A stretch of 64,000 nt of DNA from contig CAZKNR010000328.1 of NCBI GenBank assembly GCA_964553925.1, positions 1-64,000 on the forward strand, in the 5' to 3' direction. The first letter of the stretch is position 1, and each line of letters opens with the position of its first letter. This DNA is from DAISKN01 sp964553925. GTDB lineage: Bacteria > Acidobacteriota > Vicinamibacteria > Marinacidobacterales > SMYC01. Shown here one piece after another: positions 26,549-35,230 of this stretch. The notes under the pieces are model-generated. The model was given only the letters and a program-made list of their open reading frames with translations, had not been told where the DNA came from and did not search any database. A program made the translations under genes and the position numbers.

Positions 26549-27573
26549 CCCAGTCTCGAGAAGAGTCTTTTCTTCTGTTCGTCCGCGCGCCTTTTGATCT
26601 CGATCGGGTCCACACGGGTTGCGAGTCCGTCGCGCAGGACCGTTTCTCCTTCGACGACGATCTCGAGCGCCCGCACGCCAGGCGTGAACGCGAGGTGCCA
26701 TGGCTCCATCGGGTCGTACGACCAGGTCACTCGGTCTTCGCGCGCTTCGGGGAAGAGCTCCCAACCGGCTTCGAGCCACCGCCACGCGATCTCGGGAGAG
26801 GCGGTGACGTCCTCTTCGCGTTGCCGCATGTAGGCCATGCGGAACGACTCGATCATGTCGCCTCCGATTCCATCGGAGCCGAGAACGATGCGGTTCCGCC
26901 TCGTCGCTGGCGAAGCGTAGCCCACTCCGTTGTTCATGTTCGAGAGGGGATTGTGGGCGATGGTGCCGGCAAGCTCCCGATCGAGATGGACGGCATGGGC
27001 GAGGAGCCAGCTCTCCCGCGAGCGGGCCTCGAGCCTCTTTCCCGCGCCCGCGTCCTCCAATCCCTCGGCGACGTGGATGTGAACTCCGGCGCCGAGCTCC
27101 GAGGCTAGGGAGCAGACGGCGTCGAGCGTCTCGTCGGAGAGGGTGAAACAAGCGTGGGCGCCGACGTATCGCGGCCCCTTCGAACCCGAGGACTTCAAGT
27201 GCCGCTCGTTCTCGGCGAGACCGGCCGTAGCGCCTTCGAGCCCGTGGCGGTCGGTGACTTCGTAGCAGGTCGCGACTCGCACGCCGACTTCCCGGCAGGC
27301 GTCGGCGATGACGGCGAGCGACCCCTCGATCGCGTTCGGGGACGCGTGATGGTCGATGATCGCGGTCGTGCCGCGCTCGAGAGCCTCGAGAGCACCGAGC
27401 TTCGCGGACCAGCGGATCATCTCGAGATCGAGCGCCTGGTCGAGCCGCCACCAGACGAGCTCGAGAATCTCCCGAAAGGTCCGGGGGACCCTTGGTGGGG
27501 CCGGCATCCCCCGCGCGAGCGACGAATACAGATGATGATGCGCGCAGACAAGACCGGGAGTCGTCGCCGGCAT
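26545..27573 (-). CDS. SsnA-like amidohydrolase, short form
   Basis: 342 residues from ATG 27573. Similar to SsnA of selenium-linked loci: 'PGLVCAHHHLYSSLARGMP', 'WWRLDQALD', 'GTTAIIDHHASPNAIEGSL', 'CYEVTDRHG', 'GAHACFTLSD', 'GVHIHVAEG', 'NPLSNMNNGVGYA' and 'VLGSDGIGGDM'. Metal ligands (AHHH, HIHVAE, SDG) are kept. SsnA homologues are about 440 residues; here roughly 50-60 N-terminal residues (first half of the beta-sandwich) are missing, since upstream codons show no similarity, and the C-terminal part is also shortened. It may be a natural compact form or 5'-truncated. Deaminase or amidohydrolase activity on a purine-like or hydantoin-like ring is expected. Confidence 0.78.
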   Translation of the reverse strand: MPATTPGLVCAHHHLYSSLARGMPAPPRVPRTFREILELVWWRLDQALDLEMIRWSAKLGALEALERGTTAIIDHHASPNAIEGSLAVIADACREVGVRVATCYEVTDRHGLEGATAGLAENERHLKSSGSKGPRYVGAHACFTLSDETLDAVCSLASELGAGVHIHVAEGLEDAGAGKRLEARSRESWLLAHAVHLDRELAGTIAHNPLSNMNNGVGYASPATRRNRIVLGSDGIGGDMIESFRMAYMRQREEDVTASPEIAWRWLEAGWELFPEAREDRVTWSYDPMEPWHLAFTPGVRALEIVVEGETVLRDGLATRVDPIEIKRRADEQKKRLFSRLG

Positions 27574-27757
27574 GAGACCATCATAACGTCGGCCCTGCTT
27601 ACGATTTCGAAGTATCTTTCCAACCCCTTTGGTCCATGGCACTTGCCTCCGGAGTTCCAGGCCCAAGTGTCGAGGCTTCTTACAGCCTGGTTGAAACCTG
27701 AATCCCGTCCGATATGCAAACATCGTCGCTGCAGTTGTTTAGCGGGGCGCGAACAGA

Positions 27758-27773
27758 TGGCCCGACGTTTGCA
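27758..27773 (+). promoter_or_regulatory. Sigma-54-type promoter (-24/-12)
   Basis: TGGCCCGACGTTTGCA, differing from the element at 17281 only in the spacer (same TGGCCC and TTTGCA). GG-to-GC spacing is correct. Predicted start near 27784, 27 bases before the ATG at 27811. Confidence 0.65.
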
Positions 27774-27810
27774 CCAGCGAAGTGTCACGTTTTTCTGCGA
27801 GATTGGATTA

Positions 27811-28731
27811 ATGGCGCACCTCGTTCAGGACCGTGATGAGCCCCGGAATCCTCGCCGGCGCACGGTCGTATTGGTCGAGGCTCCCGGTTCCCCGTCTCTC
27901 CGAATTCGGCAGATCGCCGCGGAGGGTGGCTTTCGCGTGCTATCCGCGAGCTCCGGGCCGATGCTTCAGTCCTACGCTCGCAGGAGCGCGCCCGACCTCA
28001 TCCTCCTCGCGCCGGAGACCGGGCCTCCGGGGCCTTCCGAGATCGCCCGCTCTATTAAAGAGGATAGGACGACCCGCAACATCCCCGTTTTCCAGCTGGT
28101 GAGAGCCAGCCGCTTCGGAGGCGATGGCGCTCGTCATGCGTATCCGACCGAGGCGCTCCTGTCGGACGATGCCCCGGCCGACGAGATTCTCCGCACCATG
28201 CGGATGCTTACGACTCGGGCGCCGCGGGTCCGCTTTGAAAAGAAGGCCGCGGCCTCGCTGGAAGGGGACCTCGAGAGCGATGCATTTCCCGAGGTGCTCC
28301 AGTTCCTTTTCGTGACCGCGAAGACCGGCCGGATCACACTCCACGAGGGATCGCGGGAGGGAATGATCTGTCTCGAGTCGGGCCGGGTGGTGCACGCCGA
28401 GCTCGGCGAGCTCGAGGGCCTCGCCGCCTTCCGGCGGATGTGCTTCGTGCAGCAGGGCTGGTTCCGATTCGAGCCGGGCGCGGCCGGCCCGCGCCGCACG
28501 ATGCGGGCCGACGGGATCGCCCTTCTGCTGGAGTCCGCGCGGCAGAAGGATATCGGCGACCGCGACAAAACCCCGCTCTCGGCGAAGGGACCGTCGCCTC
28601 GGCCCACCCGCGAGCTCTTTGTCGTGGCCAAGAACGACAAGGAATCCAGAGTCTCGAGGCTCGGACCCGCCGGCATCGCTCTCGTGGTCGGGCTGATCCT
28701 GCTCGCGGCCTACGGCTTTTACGTCGGATAG
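27811..28731 (+). CDS. Receiver-like / DUF4388 protein with C-terminal membrane anchor
   Basis: 306 residues from ATG 27811, placed downstream of a sigma-54-type promoter; the much longer open frame to 27154 runs over the divergent gene. Residues about 17-125 look like a degenerate response-receiver domain ('TVVLVEAPGSPSLRIRQIAAEGGFRVLSASSG', 'DLILLAPETGPPGPSEIARSIKED') lacking clear phospho-acceptor acids. Residues about 145-240 are a DUF4388 (PATAN-like) domain: 'LEGDLESDAFPEVLQFLFVTAKTGRITLHEG', 'GMICLESGRVVHAELGELEGLAAFRRM'. A single transmembrane helix closes the protein (GIALVVGLILLAAYGFYVG). DUF4388 proteins are often tied to gliding, pili or c-di-GMP signalling. Convergent with the XDH gene (13-base overlap). 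Confidence 0.8.
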   Translation: MAHLVQDRDEPRNPRRRTVVLVEAPGSPSLRIRQIAAEGGFRVLSASSGPMLQSYARRSAPDLILLAPETGPPGPSEIARSIKEDRTTRNIPVFQLVRASRFGGDGARHAYPTEALLSDDAPADEILRTMRMLTTRAPRVRFEKKAAASLEGDLESDAFPEVLQFLFVTAKTGRITLHEGSREGMICLESGRVVHAELGELEGLAAFRRMCFVQQGWFRFEPGAAGPRRTMRADGIALLLESARQKDIGDRDKTPLSAKGPSPRPTRELFVVAKNDKESRVSRLGPAGIALVVGLILLAAYGFYVG

Positions 28732-31289
28732 CGCTTGCGCTTCATCGGGAGCCGGTTCCGCCACACCCCGTCGAGATCGTGAAGCGCCGCGGCCACGGCC
28801 CCCGCGGTGGGAACGAGCCCGATCTCTCCGACACCCTTGATCCCATAGGGCGCGTTCGGCTGGGGGCTCTCGATGAGGATCACTTCGAGCGCGGGCATCT
28901 CGGCGGGCTTCAGGATCCCGAGACTCTTCAGCGTGAGGTTCGTCGGGCGGCCGTTCTCGTCGGCGGGGAAGTCCTCGCTGAGCGCGAAGCCGAGGCCCAT
29001 GTGGACGGCGCCCTCCACCTGCCCCTCGCAAAGGAGCGGGTTCACCGCGCGGCCGACATCGTGGGCGGCGACGACTTTCTCGATCTTCCCGCTCGCGCGA
29101 TCGACGATCACGAGCTGTGCCGCGTAGCCAAAGGTCGAGTGGAGGATCGGATTCGCGACGCCACTTTTCAGATCGTCGAGCGAGCTCGTCCAATCGACGC
29201 GATACTCTCCGGGGTAGTCGATACCCGTCCGCCGTCCGTCCGCCTCCGCCGCCTTGCAGGCCGCGAGGACCGAGCCCGCGGTCATCAAGGTCGCGCGTGA
29301 GCCCGTCGTCTGGCCCGCTCCGAGCTCGCGGGTGGTGTCGACCTTGACCGTGACCCGGCCCGGGTCGACTCCGAGCTCCTCGACCGCGATCTGTAGCGCG
29401 ACAGTGTGAACTCCTTGACCCATCTCGGTCCAGCAGTGACGGACCTCGACGGCCCCGTCCTCCTCGAAGCGCACGACCGCCTTCGCGACTTCCTTGAATC
29501 CGTTTCCGAGACCCGAGTTCTTGAGGCCGAGCGCGACTCCGACGGCCTTTCCGGCGGCGACGGCCTCGTCGTACGCCGCCCTCACCGCATCGAGGCACCG
29601 CCCGGCTCCGAGGCAGCCGTCGTCCATGATCTGTCCCGGCCCCCAGACGGCGCCGGGGGTGATGATGTTTCTCCGGCGAATCTCGAAGCCGCTGATTCCC
29701 GCCTTCTCGGCGAGACGATCGAGAACCCCGTCCATGGCGAAATGCGCCTGGTTGGCGCCGAAACCGCGGAAGGCGCCGGCGATGGGGTTGTTCGTCCGGA
29801 CCGCGATCGCCTCGACGTCGACCGCGGGCACGTGGAACGGGCCGGTCGCATGCCCCGCGGCCCGCTCGAGGACCTTCATCCCCACGGACGCGTAAGCGCC
29901 GGAGTCGCCCACCATCCGGGCTTTCACCGCGGTGAGCTTTCCGTTGGCGTCGCATCCCGCCCAGTACTCCATGCGGAGGGGATGCCTCTTCGGATGCATG
30001 AAGAACGACTCTTCGCGGCTCAAAGTGCATTTCACCGGCTTTGCAAGGAGAAATGCCGCGAGCGCGGTCTGCGCCTGGTTCGAGAGATCTTCCTTGCCGC
30101 CGAAGGCGCCGCCGTTCGAGACGAGCTCGACCTCGATGCTCTGCGGCGGCACTCCCAGTACCGATGCAGTCTGATTGCGGTCGTCCCAGATGCCCTGGCC
30201 TCCGGAATAGAGCTTGAGTCTCCCGCCTTGAAGCGGCACCGCGAGCGTCGACTCCGGCTCGAGAAACGCGTGGTCCACTCGTTGCGTCTGAAATACATCG
30301 TGCACCACGTGAGCCGAGGAGGCGAGGGCTTCCTCGACATTCCCCCTCCGGTACTTCGAGCGGGAGAGAACGTTGTCCTTCGTTCCCCAGACGGCGATCT
30401 CGGAATCGTCGATCGCGGCGATGGGATCGGTGATGGGCCGCAAAACGCGGTACTCGGCGTCGACGAGAGCGGCGGCGCGTCTCGCGGTCTCCCGGTCGCG
30501 GGCGACCACGATCGCGAGGACGTCGCCGAGGTAGCTCGTGAGGCCTCCCTCGGGAATGAAGACCGGCCAGTCCTTGTGGATGAGGCCGACCTTGAGCTCT
30601 CCCGGGACGTCTTTCGCGGTGAAGACCGCCTCGACGCCCGGTTCGCGCGAGGCCCGGGTGGTGTCGATACGAACGACTTCCGCCCGCGCGTGGTCCGAGA
30701 GCCTCAAGGCTCCGTGGAGCATTCCCGGGACCCGCATGTCGTCGATATACGGTCTCCGGCCGACGGCGAGATCGGTTGCTTCGTACTTGATGCCGGAGCT
30801 TCCAATTCCCTGGGGAAGCTCGATCGTCACTTCCGCGCCCGAGGCGAGGAGGTCGATCGCGTCCAGGATTTTCACGTAGCCCGTGCAGCGGCAAAGGTGG
30901 GTTCCGAGAAATCGCGCCGCTTCGTGGCGAGAGAGACTCGAGCCCCGGGAATCGAGAAGCGCCTTGGTGCGCATGACGATTCCCGGAGTGCAGAATCCGC
31001 ACTGAAGGGCGCCTTTCGAAGCGAACGCGCGCGCGTAGCGCTCGAGCTCCTTCGGGTCGACTCCCTCGAGGGTCTCGACTGACTTGCCCTCGATCGAGCC
31101 GAGCGACTGGGTGCAGCTCGTGACCGCTCTTCCTTCGACGAGAACGGTGCAGCAGCCGCACTGGCCCGAGGGGGAGCAGCCGTCCTTCGGCGAGATGACC
31201 GAGAGCTCCTCACGAAGAGCGGAGAGAAGGTGCGGGTGATGGCCCTCGACCTCCACCCGCGTGCCGTTGAGAGTGAAGGCGGCGGTCAT
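28719..31289 (-). CDS. Fused 2Fe-2S / molybdopterin xanthine dehydrogenase (selenium-dependent type)
   Basis: 856 residues from ATG 31289 (ATGA overlap with the carbamoylase). The N-terminal 160 residues hold two [2Fe-2S] clusters: 'DGCSPSGQCGCCTVL' plus 'TSCTQSLG', and 'LQCGFCTPGIV' with 'THLCRCTGY'. From about 165 the molybdenum domain follows: 'GGAFGGKEDLSNQAQ', 'NPIAGAFRGFGANQ', 'EMGQGVHTVALQIAVEELG', 'TGSRATLMTAG' and the catalytic Glu in 'GIKGVGEIGLVPTAGAV'. No FAD domain. Direct Fe-S-to-Mo fusion of about 850 residues with the CSPSGQCGCC spacing is the layout of the family called selenium-dependent xanthine dehydrogenase (E. coli XdhD-like). Hydroxylates purine-like heterocycles. Selenium dependence is inferred from architecture and from the dpaL/ssnA-like neighbours. 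Confidence 0.88.
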   Translation of the reverse strand: MTAAFTLNGTRVEVEGHHPHLLSALREELSVISPKDGCSPSGQCGCCTVLVEGRAVTSCTQSLGSIEGKSVETLEGVDPKELERYARAFASKGALQCGFCTPGIVMRTKALLDSRGSSLSRHEAARFLGTHLCRCTGYVKILDAIDLLASGAEVTIELPQGIGSSGIKYEATDLAVGRRPYIDDMRVPGMLHGALRLSDHARAEVVRIDTTRASREPGVEAVFTAKDVPGELKVGLIHKDWPVFIPEGGLTSYLGDVLAIVVARDRETARRAAALVDAEYRVLRPITDPIAAIDDSEIAVWGTKDNVLSRSKYRRGNVEEALASSAHVVHDVFQTQRVDHAFLEPESTLAVPLQGGRLKLYSGGQGIWDDRNQTASVLGVPPQSIEVELVSNGGAFGGKEDLSNQAQTALAAFLLAKPVKCTLSREESFFMHPKRHPLRMEYWAGCDANGKLTAVKARMVGDSGAYASVGMKVLERAAGHATGPFHVPAVDVEAIAVRTNNPIAGAFRGFGANQAHFAMDGVLDRLAEKAGISGFEIRRRNIITPGAVWGPGQIMDDGCLGAGRCLDAVRAAYDEAVAAGKAVGVALGLKNSGLGNGFKEVAKAVVRFEEDGAVEVRHCWTEMGQGVHTVALQIAVEELGVDPGRVTVKVDTTRELGAGQTTGSRATLMTAGSVLAACKAAEADGRRTGIDYPGEYRVDWTSSLDDLKSGVANPILHSTFGYAAQLVIVDRASGKIEKVVAAHDVGRAVNPLLCEGQVEGAVHMGLGFALSEDFPADENGRPTNLTLKSLGILKPAEMPALEVILIESPQPNAPYGIKGVGEIGLVPTAGAVAAALHDLDGVWRNRLPMKRKRYPT

Positions 31290-32233
31290 GTCGGCTCCTC
31301 CGGAGGGGCAACGGCACCCCGGCGGTCGGTGATGAGCTTGTACTGGTCGGGCCTGCGGTAGCGGTCGAAGTTGAAGACGGTGTCCTTGTAGCTCTTGCAG
31401 AGATCGAGATCGCACTCCGCCACGGCGAGCTCGTCGCCATTCGTCTGGCACTGGGCGGCGATCACCCCGGAGGGAGCGATGATGGCGCTCTGGGCGAGGG
31501 AGTCGACCCCTTCTTCATTCCCGCCCTTCGCGACTCCGACCACCCAGGTCCCGTTCTGATAGGCGCCGGCCTGCATCACCACATGGTTGTGAAACCCGGC
31601 GAGGACGTCCTGGCTCGGATCGGGAGCGTAGTGAATCGGGGTGTTGTAGCCGATGAGGATCATCTCGACTCCCTGGAGCCCGAGAACGCGGTACGTCTCG
31701 GGCCAGCGGCGGTCGTTGCAGATCGCCATTCCCACGATCCCGCCGAAGGCGCGCCACACGGGAAAGCCGTCCGGCCCCGGCTCGAAGTAGCGGCGCTCGA
31801 GGTGTTGAAACCTTCGCCAGGGCTCGTGCTCTTCGTGCCCCGGAAGATGGACCTTGCGGTACTTTCCAACGATGCGGCCGTCACGCTCGACGAGAACCTG
31901 GGTGTTGTAGTGATGCCCGCCGGACCCTTCGGAAGTGAGCTCGGCATAGCCGAGAGAGAAGCCGACTCCGAGCTTCTTCGCTTCGTCGAAAAGAGGTTTC
32001 GTGGAGGGCCCGGGCATCTCGCGCTCGAAGAACGAGTCGACCTCGGCCGGATCCTCCATGTACCAGCGGGGGAAAAACGTCGTGAGCGCGAGCTCGGGGA
32101 AGACGACGAGTTCGCAGCTCCGGGCCTTCGCGCGATGGAGAAGTGCCCGCAGCCTCTCGACGACCTGCGCTCTCGGCTCGCTCCGTCCCACGGGACCGAG
32201 CTGTGCGGCGCCGACAGTCACTACACGAGTCAT
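31286..32233 (-). CDS. N-carbamoyl-D-amino acid hydrolase-like nitrilase-family amidohydrolase
   Basis: 315 residues. Catalytic triad of the nitrilase superfamily: Glu in 'VVFPELALTTFFPRWYM', Lys in 'GKYRKVHLPGHEE', Cys in 'MAICNDRRWPETYRVLGLQG'. The PELALTTFFPRW context and overall length are characteristic of D-carbamoylase, which hydrolyses N-carbamoyl-D-amino acids to the amino acid, CO2 and ammonia. Together with the dihydropyrimidinase it could complete a D-hydantoin route. Overlaps the M20 hydrolase stop and the XDH start by 4 bases each, so the three form one operon. Confidence 0.9.
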   Translation of the reverse strand: MTRVVTVGAAQLGPVGRSEPRAQVVERLRALLHRAKARSCELVVFPELALTTFFPRWYMEDPAEVDSFFEREMPGPSTKPLFDEAKKLGVGFSLGYAELTSEGSGGHHYNTQVLVERDGRIVGKYRKVHLPGHEEHEPWRRFQHLERRYFEPGPDGFPVWRAFGGIVGMAICNDRRWPETYRVLGLQGVEMILIGYNTPIHYAPDPSQDVLAGFHNHVVMQAGAYQNGTWVVGVAKGGNEEGVDSLAQSAIIAPSGVIAAQCQTNGDELAVAECDLDLCKSYKDTVFNFDRYRRPDQYKLITDRRGAVAPPEEPT

Positions 32234-33513
32234 GACGCCGCCTGAAACGGGTCGGTCTCGGTCGTCTCGGTCAGGGTGAGGACGGTCTGGATCAGCACGT
32301 TCGCCCCGAGCTCGAGGTCCGCGGGGTCGGTATGCTCGCCGGGGTTGTGGCTCAGGCCTTTCACGCTCGGGGTGAAGATCATTCCCGAAGGACAGACGCG
32401 GGCGAGCATCTGGGCGTCGTGCCCGGCTCCGGCGGGAAGTCTTCGAACGCTGGCTCCGAGAGACAGAGCCGTTTGTTCGACGAGCGAGATGACCCGGGGA
32501 TCGAAGTCCACGGGCTCGAACCGCGCGAGCCTTCGTGTCGAGATCTGGACGCCCTCGGCGTCCGCGATCTCCCCCAGGAACTCGTCGACGCGCGCTTCCG
32601 CGGACTGGAGGAGCTTTTCTTCGATATTCCGCACGTCGACGGTGAAGACCGCCTTCTGAGCGACGACGTTCACCAGGTTGGGCTCGAGGGTGAGGTAGCC
32701 GACCGTCCCGACCTGGGCGCCGCCCATCTCCTTCGTCAACCGCCGGACGAAAGCGGCGGCTTCTCCGGCGACGTAGCCCGCGTCGTGGCGGTACGACATC
32801 GGCGTCGTGCCCGCGTGGTTCGACTGTCCCCGCACCGTGACTTCCGTCCAGGAGATCCCCTGGACGCCGGTGACGGCGCCGATGCGGAAGCCTTCAGCCT
32901 CGAGGACCGGACCCTGCTCGATGTGGAGCTCGACGTAAGCGTAGGGAACCGGACCGGGGAGGGGCGCATCGCCGCGATAGCCGATCCGATCGAGCTCGTC
33001 CCTGACGCGCTTTCCGTCGATGGTGACGGCCTCGTGGGCTTCCTCGAGCCCGAATCCGCCGACGTACACGAGGCTTCCCATCATGTCCGGGGCGACGCGG
33101 CTTCCTTCCTCATTGGAGAAGAAGGCCACGGCGAGGGGCCGCCTCGTGGTGATGCCGGCGTCGTTCAGCGTCTCGATAATCTCGAGACCGGAGAGAACGC
33201 CGTAGTTTCCGTCATAGCGGCCACCGGTCCGGACGGTATCGATGTGAGAGCCGACCATCACTGGCGGTCCATCATTGAATCCTGGGAATCCCGGCAGTCC
33301 CGCCCGGAGGGCTACCGCGTTTCCGATGGCATCGATCGAGACCTTCATTCCGAGCTCGCGCATCCAGCCGGTAACGAGATCGCGGCCCTCCTTGTCGGCG
33401 TCGGTGAAGGCGAGCCGGTTGCATCCGCCGTCCTCCCTCGCGCCCCGCTTCGCGAGCTCGTCCAGGCGCTTCAGGAGCCTCTTGCCGTTGACGCGCAGGG
33501 TCTTTGTGGACAT
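32230..33513 (-). CDS. M20-family N-carbamoyl-L-amino acid hydrolase / allantoate amidohydrolase
   Basis: 427 residues. AllC/HyuC-type peptidase M20: zinc ligands in 'VGSHIDTVRTGGRYDGNYGVLSGLEI', catalytic and metal Glu in 'FFSNEEGSRV', 'ELHIEQGPVLEAEG', 'GQSNHAGTTPMSYRHDAG', and 'SGAGHDA'-like 'PAGAGHDAQMLA' with 'GLSHNPGEHT' at the end. Such enzymes hydrolyse N-carbamoyl-L-amino acids, beta-ureidopropionate or allantoate. A short repeat-like insertion (GLPGFPGFND) lies just before the zinc site. First gene of the operon ending with XDH; divergent from the gene at 33559 (45-base gap). Confidence 0.92.
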   Translation of the reverse strand: MSTKTLRVNGKRLLKRLDELAKRGAREDGGCNRLAFTDADKEGRDLVTGWMRELGMKVSIDAIGNAVALRAGLPGFPGFNDGPPVMVGSHIDTVRTGGRYDGNYGVLSGLEIIETLNDAGITTRRPLAVAFFSNEEGSRVAPDMMGSLVYVGGFGLEEAHEAVTIDGKRVRDELDRIGYRGDAPLPGPVPYAYVELHIEQGPVLEAEGFRIGAVTGVQGISWTEVTVRGQSNHAGTTPMSYRHDAGYVAGEAAAFVRRLTKEMGGAQVGTVGYLTLEPNLVNVVAQKAVFTVDVRNIEEKLLQSAEARVDEFLGEIADAEGVQISTRRLARFEPVDFDPRVISLVEQTALSLGASVRRLPAGAGHDAQMLARVCPSGMIFTPSVKGLSHNPGEHTDPADLELGANVLIQTVLTLTETTETDPFQAAS

Positions 33514-33558
33514 CGCGAATCCCCCCGAACCTCAAGGGTTATGATAGCCTTTTTTGCC

Positions 33559-34431
33559 ATGGCCAGAATCGTCAAGGGCGGTCTCATCCAATGCCGGAAC
33601 CCGGTGAACGACGAAAGTCGGCCGGTTCGGGAGATTCAGGCGGCGGCGCTCGAAAAGCACCTGCCGTTCATCGATCGGGCGGGCCAGGAGAAGGTCCAGC
33701 TCCTGTGCCTCCAGGAGATCTTCAACGGGCCGTATTTTTGTCCCTCCCAGGACGCGCGGTGGTACGACGCCGCCGAGCCGGTTCCCGGCCCCACCGTCGA
33801 GGCCCTCGTCCCCTACGCGCGAAAGTACCAGATGGCGATCGTGATTCCCGTCTACGAGAGGGAGCAGGCGGGCGTCTACTACAACACCGCCGCCGTCCTC
33901 GACGCCGACGGGAAGTATCTCGGCAAGTACCGAAAGAACCACCTGCCCCATACCTCCGGGTTCTGGGAGAAATACTTCTTCAAGCCCGGTAATCTCGGCT
34001 ATCCCGTGTTCCAGACGGCGTACGCGAAGCTCGGCGTCTACATCTGCTACGACCGGCACTTCCCCGAGGGCGCGCGGCTACTCGGTTTGAAGGGAGCGGA
34101 GATCGTTTTCAACCCTTCGGCCACCGTCGCCGGTCTCTCGCAGTACCTCTGGAAGCTCGAGCAGCCGGCGCATGCGGTCGCGAACGGCTACTTCATGGGC
34201 TGCCTCAACCGCGTGGGAGAAGAGGCGCCGTGGCGGATAGGAAAATTCTACGGCCACAGCTACTTCGTCGACCCCCGGGGCAAGTTCCTCGCCGAAGGCG
34301 GCGAAGATGAGGACGAGCTCGTCACCGCGGAGATGGATCTCGACGTCATCGAGGAGGTCCGCCGGGTCTGGCAGTTCTACCGCGACCGGAGACCCGAGAC
34401 CTACGGCGATATGACAGCCCTCCTTCCTTGA
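33559..34431 (+). CDS. Beta-ureidopropionase-like carbon-nitrogen hydrolase
   Basis: 290 residues from ATG 33559; an in-frame ATG at 33541 preceded by AAGGGG would add MIAFFA. Nitrilase superfamily triad: Glu in 'LLCLQEIFNGPYFCPS', Lys in 'GKYRKNHLPHTSGFWEKY', Cys in 'VYICYDRHFPEGARLLGLKGAE'. The segments 'LQEIFNGPYF' and 'CLNRVGEE' resemble N-carbamoylputrescine amidohydrolase and beta-ureidopropionase. It could finish reductive pyrimidine breakdown after the dihydropyrimidinase. The next gene begins one base after its stop. Confidence 0.9.
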   Translation: MARIVKGGLIQCRNPVNDESRPVREIQAAALEKHLPFIDRAGQEKVQLLCLQEIFNGPYFCPSQDARWYDAAEPVPGPTVEALVPYARKYQMAIVIPVYEREQAGVYYNTAAVLDADGKYLGKYRKNHLPHTSGFWEKYFFKPGNLGYPVFQTAYAKLGVYICYDRHFPEGARLLGLKGAEIVFNPSATVAGLSQYLWKLEQPAHAVANGYFMGCLNRVGEEAPWRIGKFYGHSYFVDPRGKFLAEGGEDEDELVTAEMDLDVIEEVRRVWQFYRDRRPETYGDMTALLP

Positions 34432-34432
34432 G

Positions 34433-35230
34433 GTGGGCATCGTTTTTCTCATCGTCGACGGCCTGAACCTCATCCGACGCGTCTACGCCGCGACTCCCGA
34501 GGGCGAGCCGGCTCACTTCGACGCGGCCCTCGGCGCAACGGTGCAATCCCTACACCGCGCCTTGACGGAGCATTCGCCGACGCACGCCGTCGTGGTCTTC
34601 GATGGATCGGAGCCCACGTGGCGGCACGAGATCTACGCGGACTACAAGGCGGGACGAAAGCCCATGCCCGACGAGCTTCGTGCCGGGCTCGATCGCTACC
34701 GCGAGCGGTTCTCGAAGCTCGGCGTGTCCTCCGTCAGCAAACCCGGGATCGAGGCGGACGACGTCGTCGCGACGCTCGCAACCGGAGTCGCGGCCCATGA
34801 CGGTAAAGCAATCATTCTCTCGACCGACACCGCGTTCTGCCAGCTGATCTCCGAGCGCATCCTGGTGCGCGATCATTTCCAGAAGCGGGCGCTCGACGAG
34901 GGCTACGTTCAGCAGAAGTTCGGCGTCGGGCCCGGGCATCTCGTGGATCTATGGTCTCTTGCCGGAAGCACCACCACTCACATTCCCGGCGTGCCCGGCG
35001 TGGGCGTGAAGACCGCGGCGAAGCTCCTCGAGGAGCACGGAAGTCTCGAACGAGTGCTTCAAGCCGCTCCGGGGATGAAGGGCAAGCTTCGCGAGAGCCT
35101 GCAGGCCAACGGCGATCTCGCGCGGCTCTCCCAGAAGCTCTCACGGCTTCGCACTGACCTCGAGCTCGGGTGGAACCTGAGGACTTTCCGAATTGGTCGA
35201 ATTGGCCGAGTTGGCCGAGTTGGCGGCTAG
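34433..35230 (+). CDS. Flap endonuclease Xni-like (5'-3' exonuclease family)
   Basis: 265 residues from GTG 34433. Resembles stand-alone Xni/ExoIX, the polymerase-less relative of the PolA 5' nuclease: 'FLIVDGLNLIRRVYA', 'THAVVVFDGSEPTWRHEIYADYKAGRKPMPDEL', 'GIEADDVVATLA' (metal acids), 'IILSTDTAFCQLIS', 'RDHFQKRALDEGYVQQKFGV' and the helix-hairpin-helix 'IPGVPGVGVKTAAKLLEEHGSLE'. The usual 5'-nuclease Gly-Asp after the HhH-flanking segment ('GLxGDxSD') is here 'SLAGSTTTHIPG', as in Xni, which lacks some metal acids. It binds and cuts flap DNA during repair. The last 14 residues (GRIGRIGRVGRVGG) come from a 9-base tandem repeat. Confidence 0.85.
   Translation: MGIVFLIVDGLNLIRRVYAATPEGEPAHFDAALGATVQSLHRALTEHSPTHAVVVFDGSEPTWRHEIYADYKAGRKPMPDELRAGLDRYRERFSKLGVSSVSKPGIEADDVVATLATGVAAHDGKAIILSTDTAFCQLISERILVRDHFQKRALDEGYVQQKFGVGPGHLVDLWSLAGSTTTHIPGVPGVGVKTAAKLLEEHGSLERVLQAAPGMKGKLRESLQANGDLARLSQKLSRLRTDLELGWNLRTFRIGRIGRVGRVGG
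35187..35228 (+). repeat. 9-bp tandem repeat at the 3' end of the xni-like gene
   Basis: Four units of the type AATTGGTCG / AATTGGCCG / AGTTGGCCG encode the Arg/Gly/Ile/Val tail. The unit length equals that of the repeats at 9790 and about 56580, though the sequence differs. Confidence 0.8.

Noticed and set aside
29406..31082. 558-residue plus-strand ORF opposite XDH
   Set aside because: Antisense shadow of the XDH gene caused by high GC at third positions; no start signal or motif.
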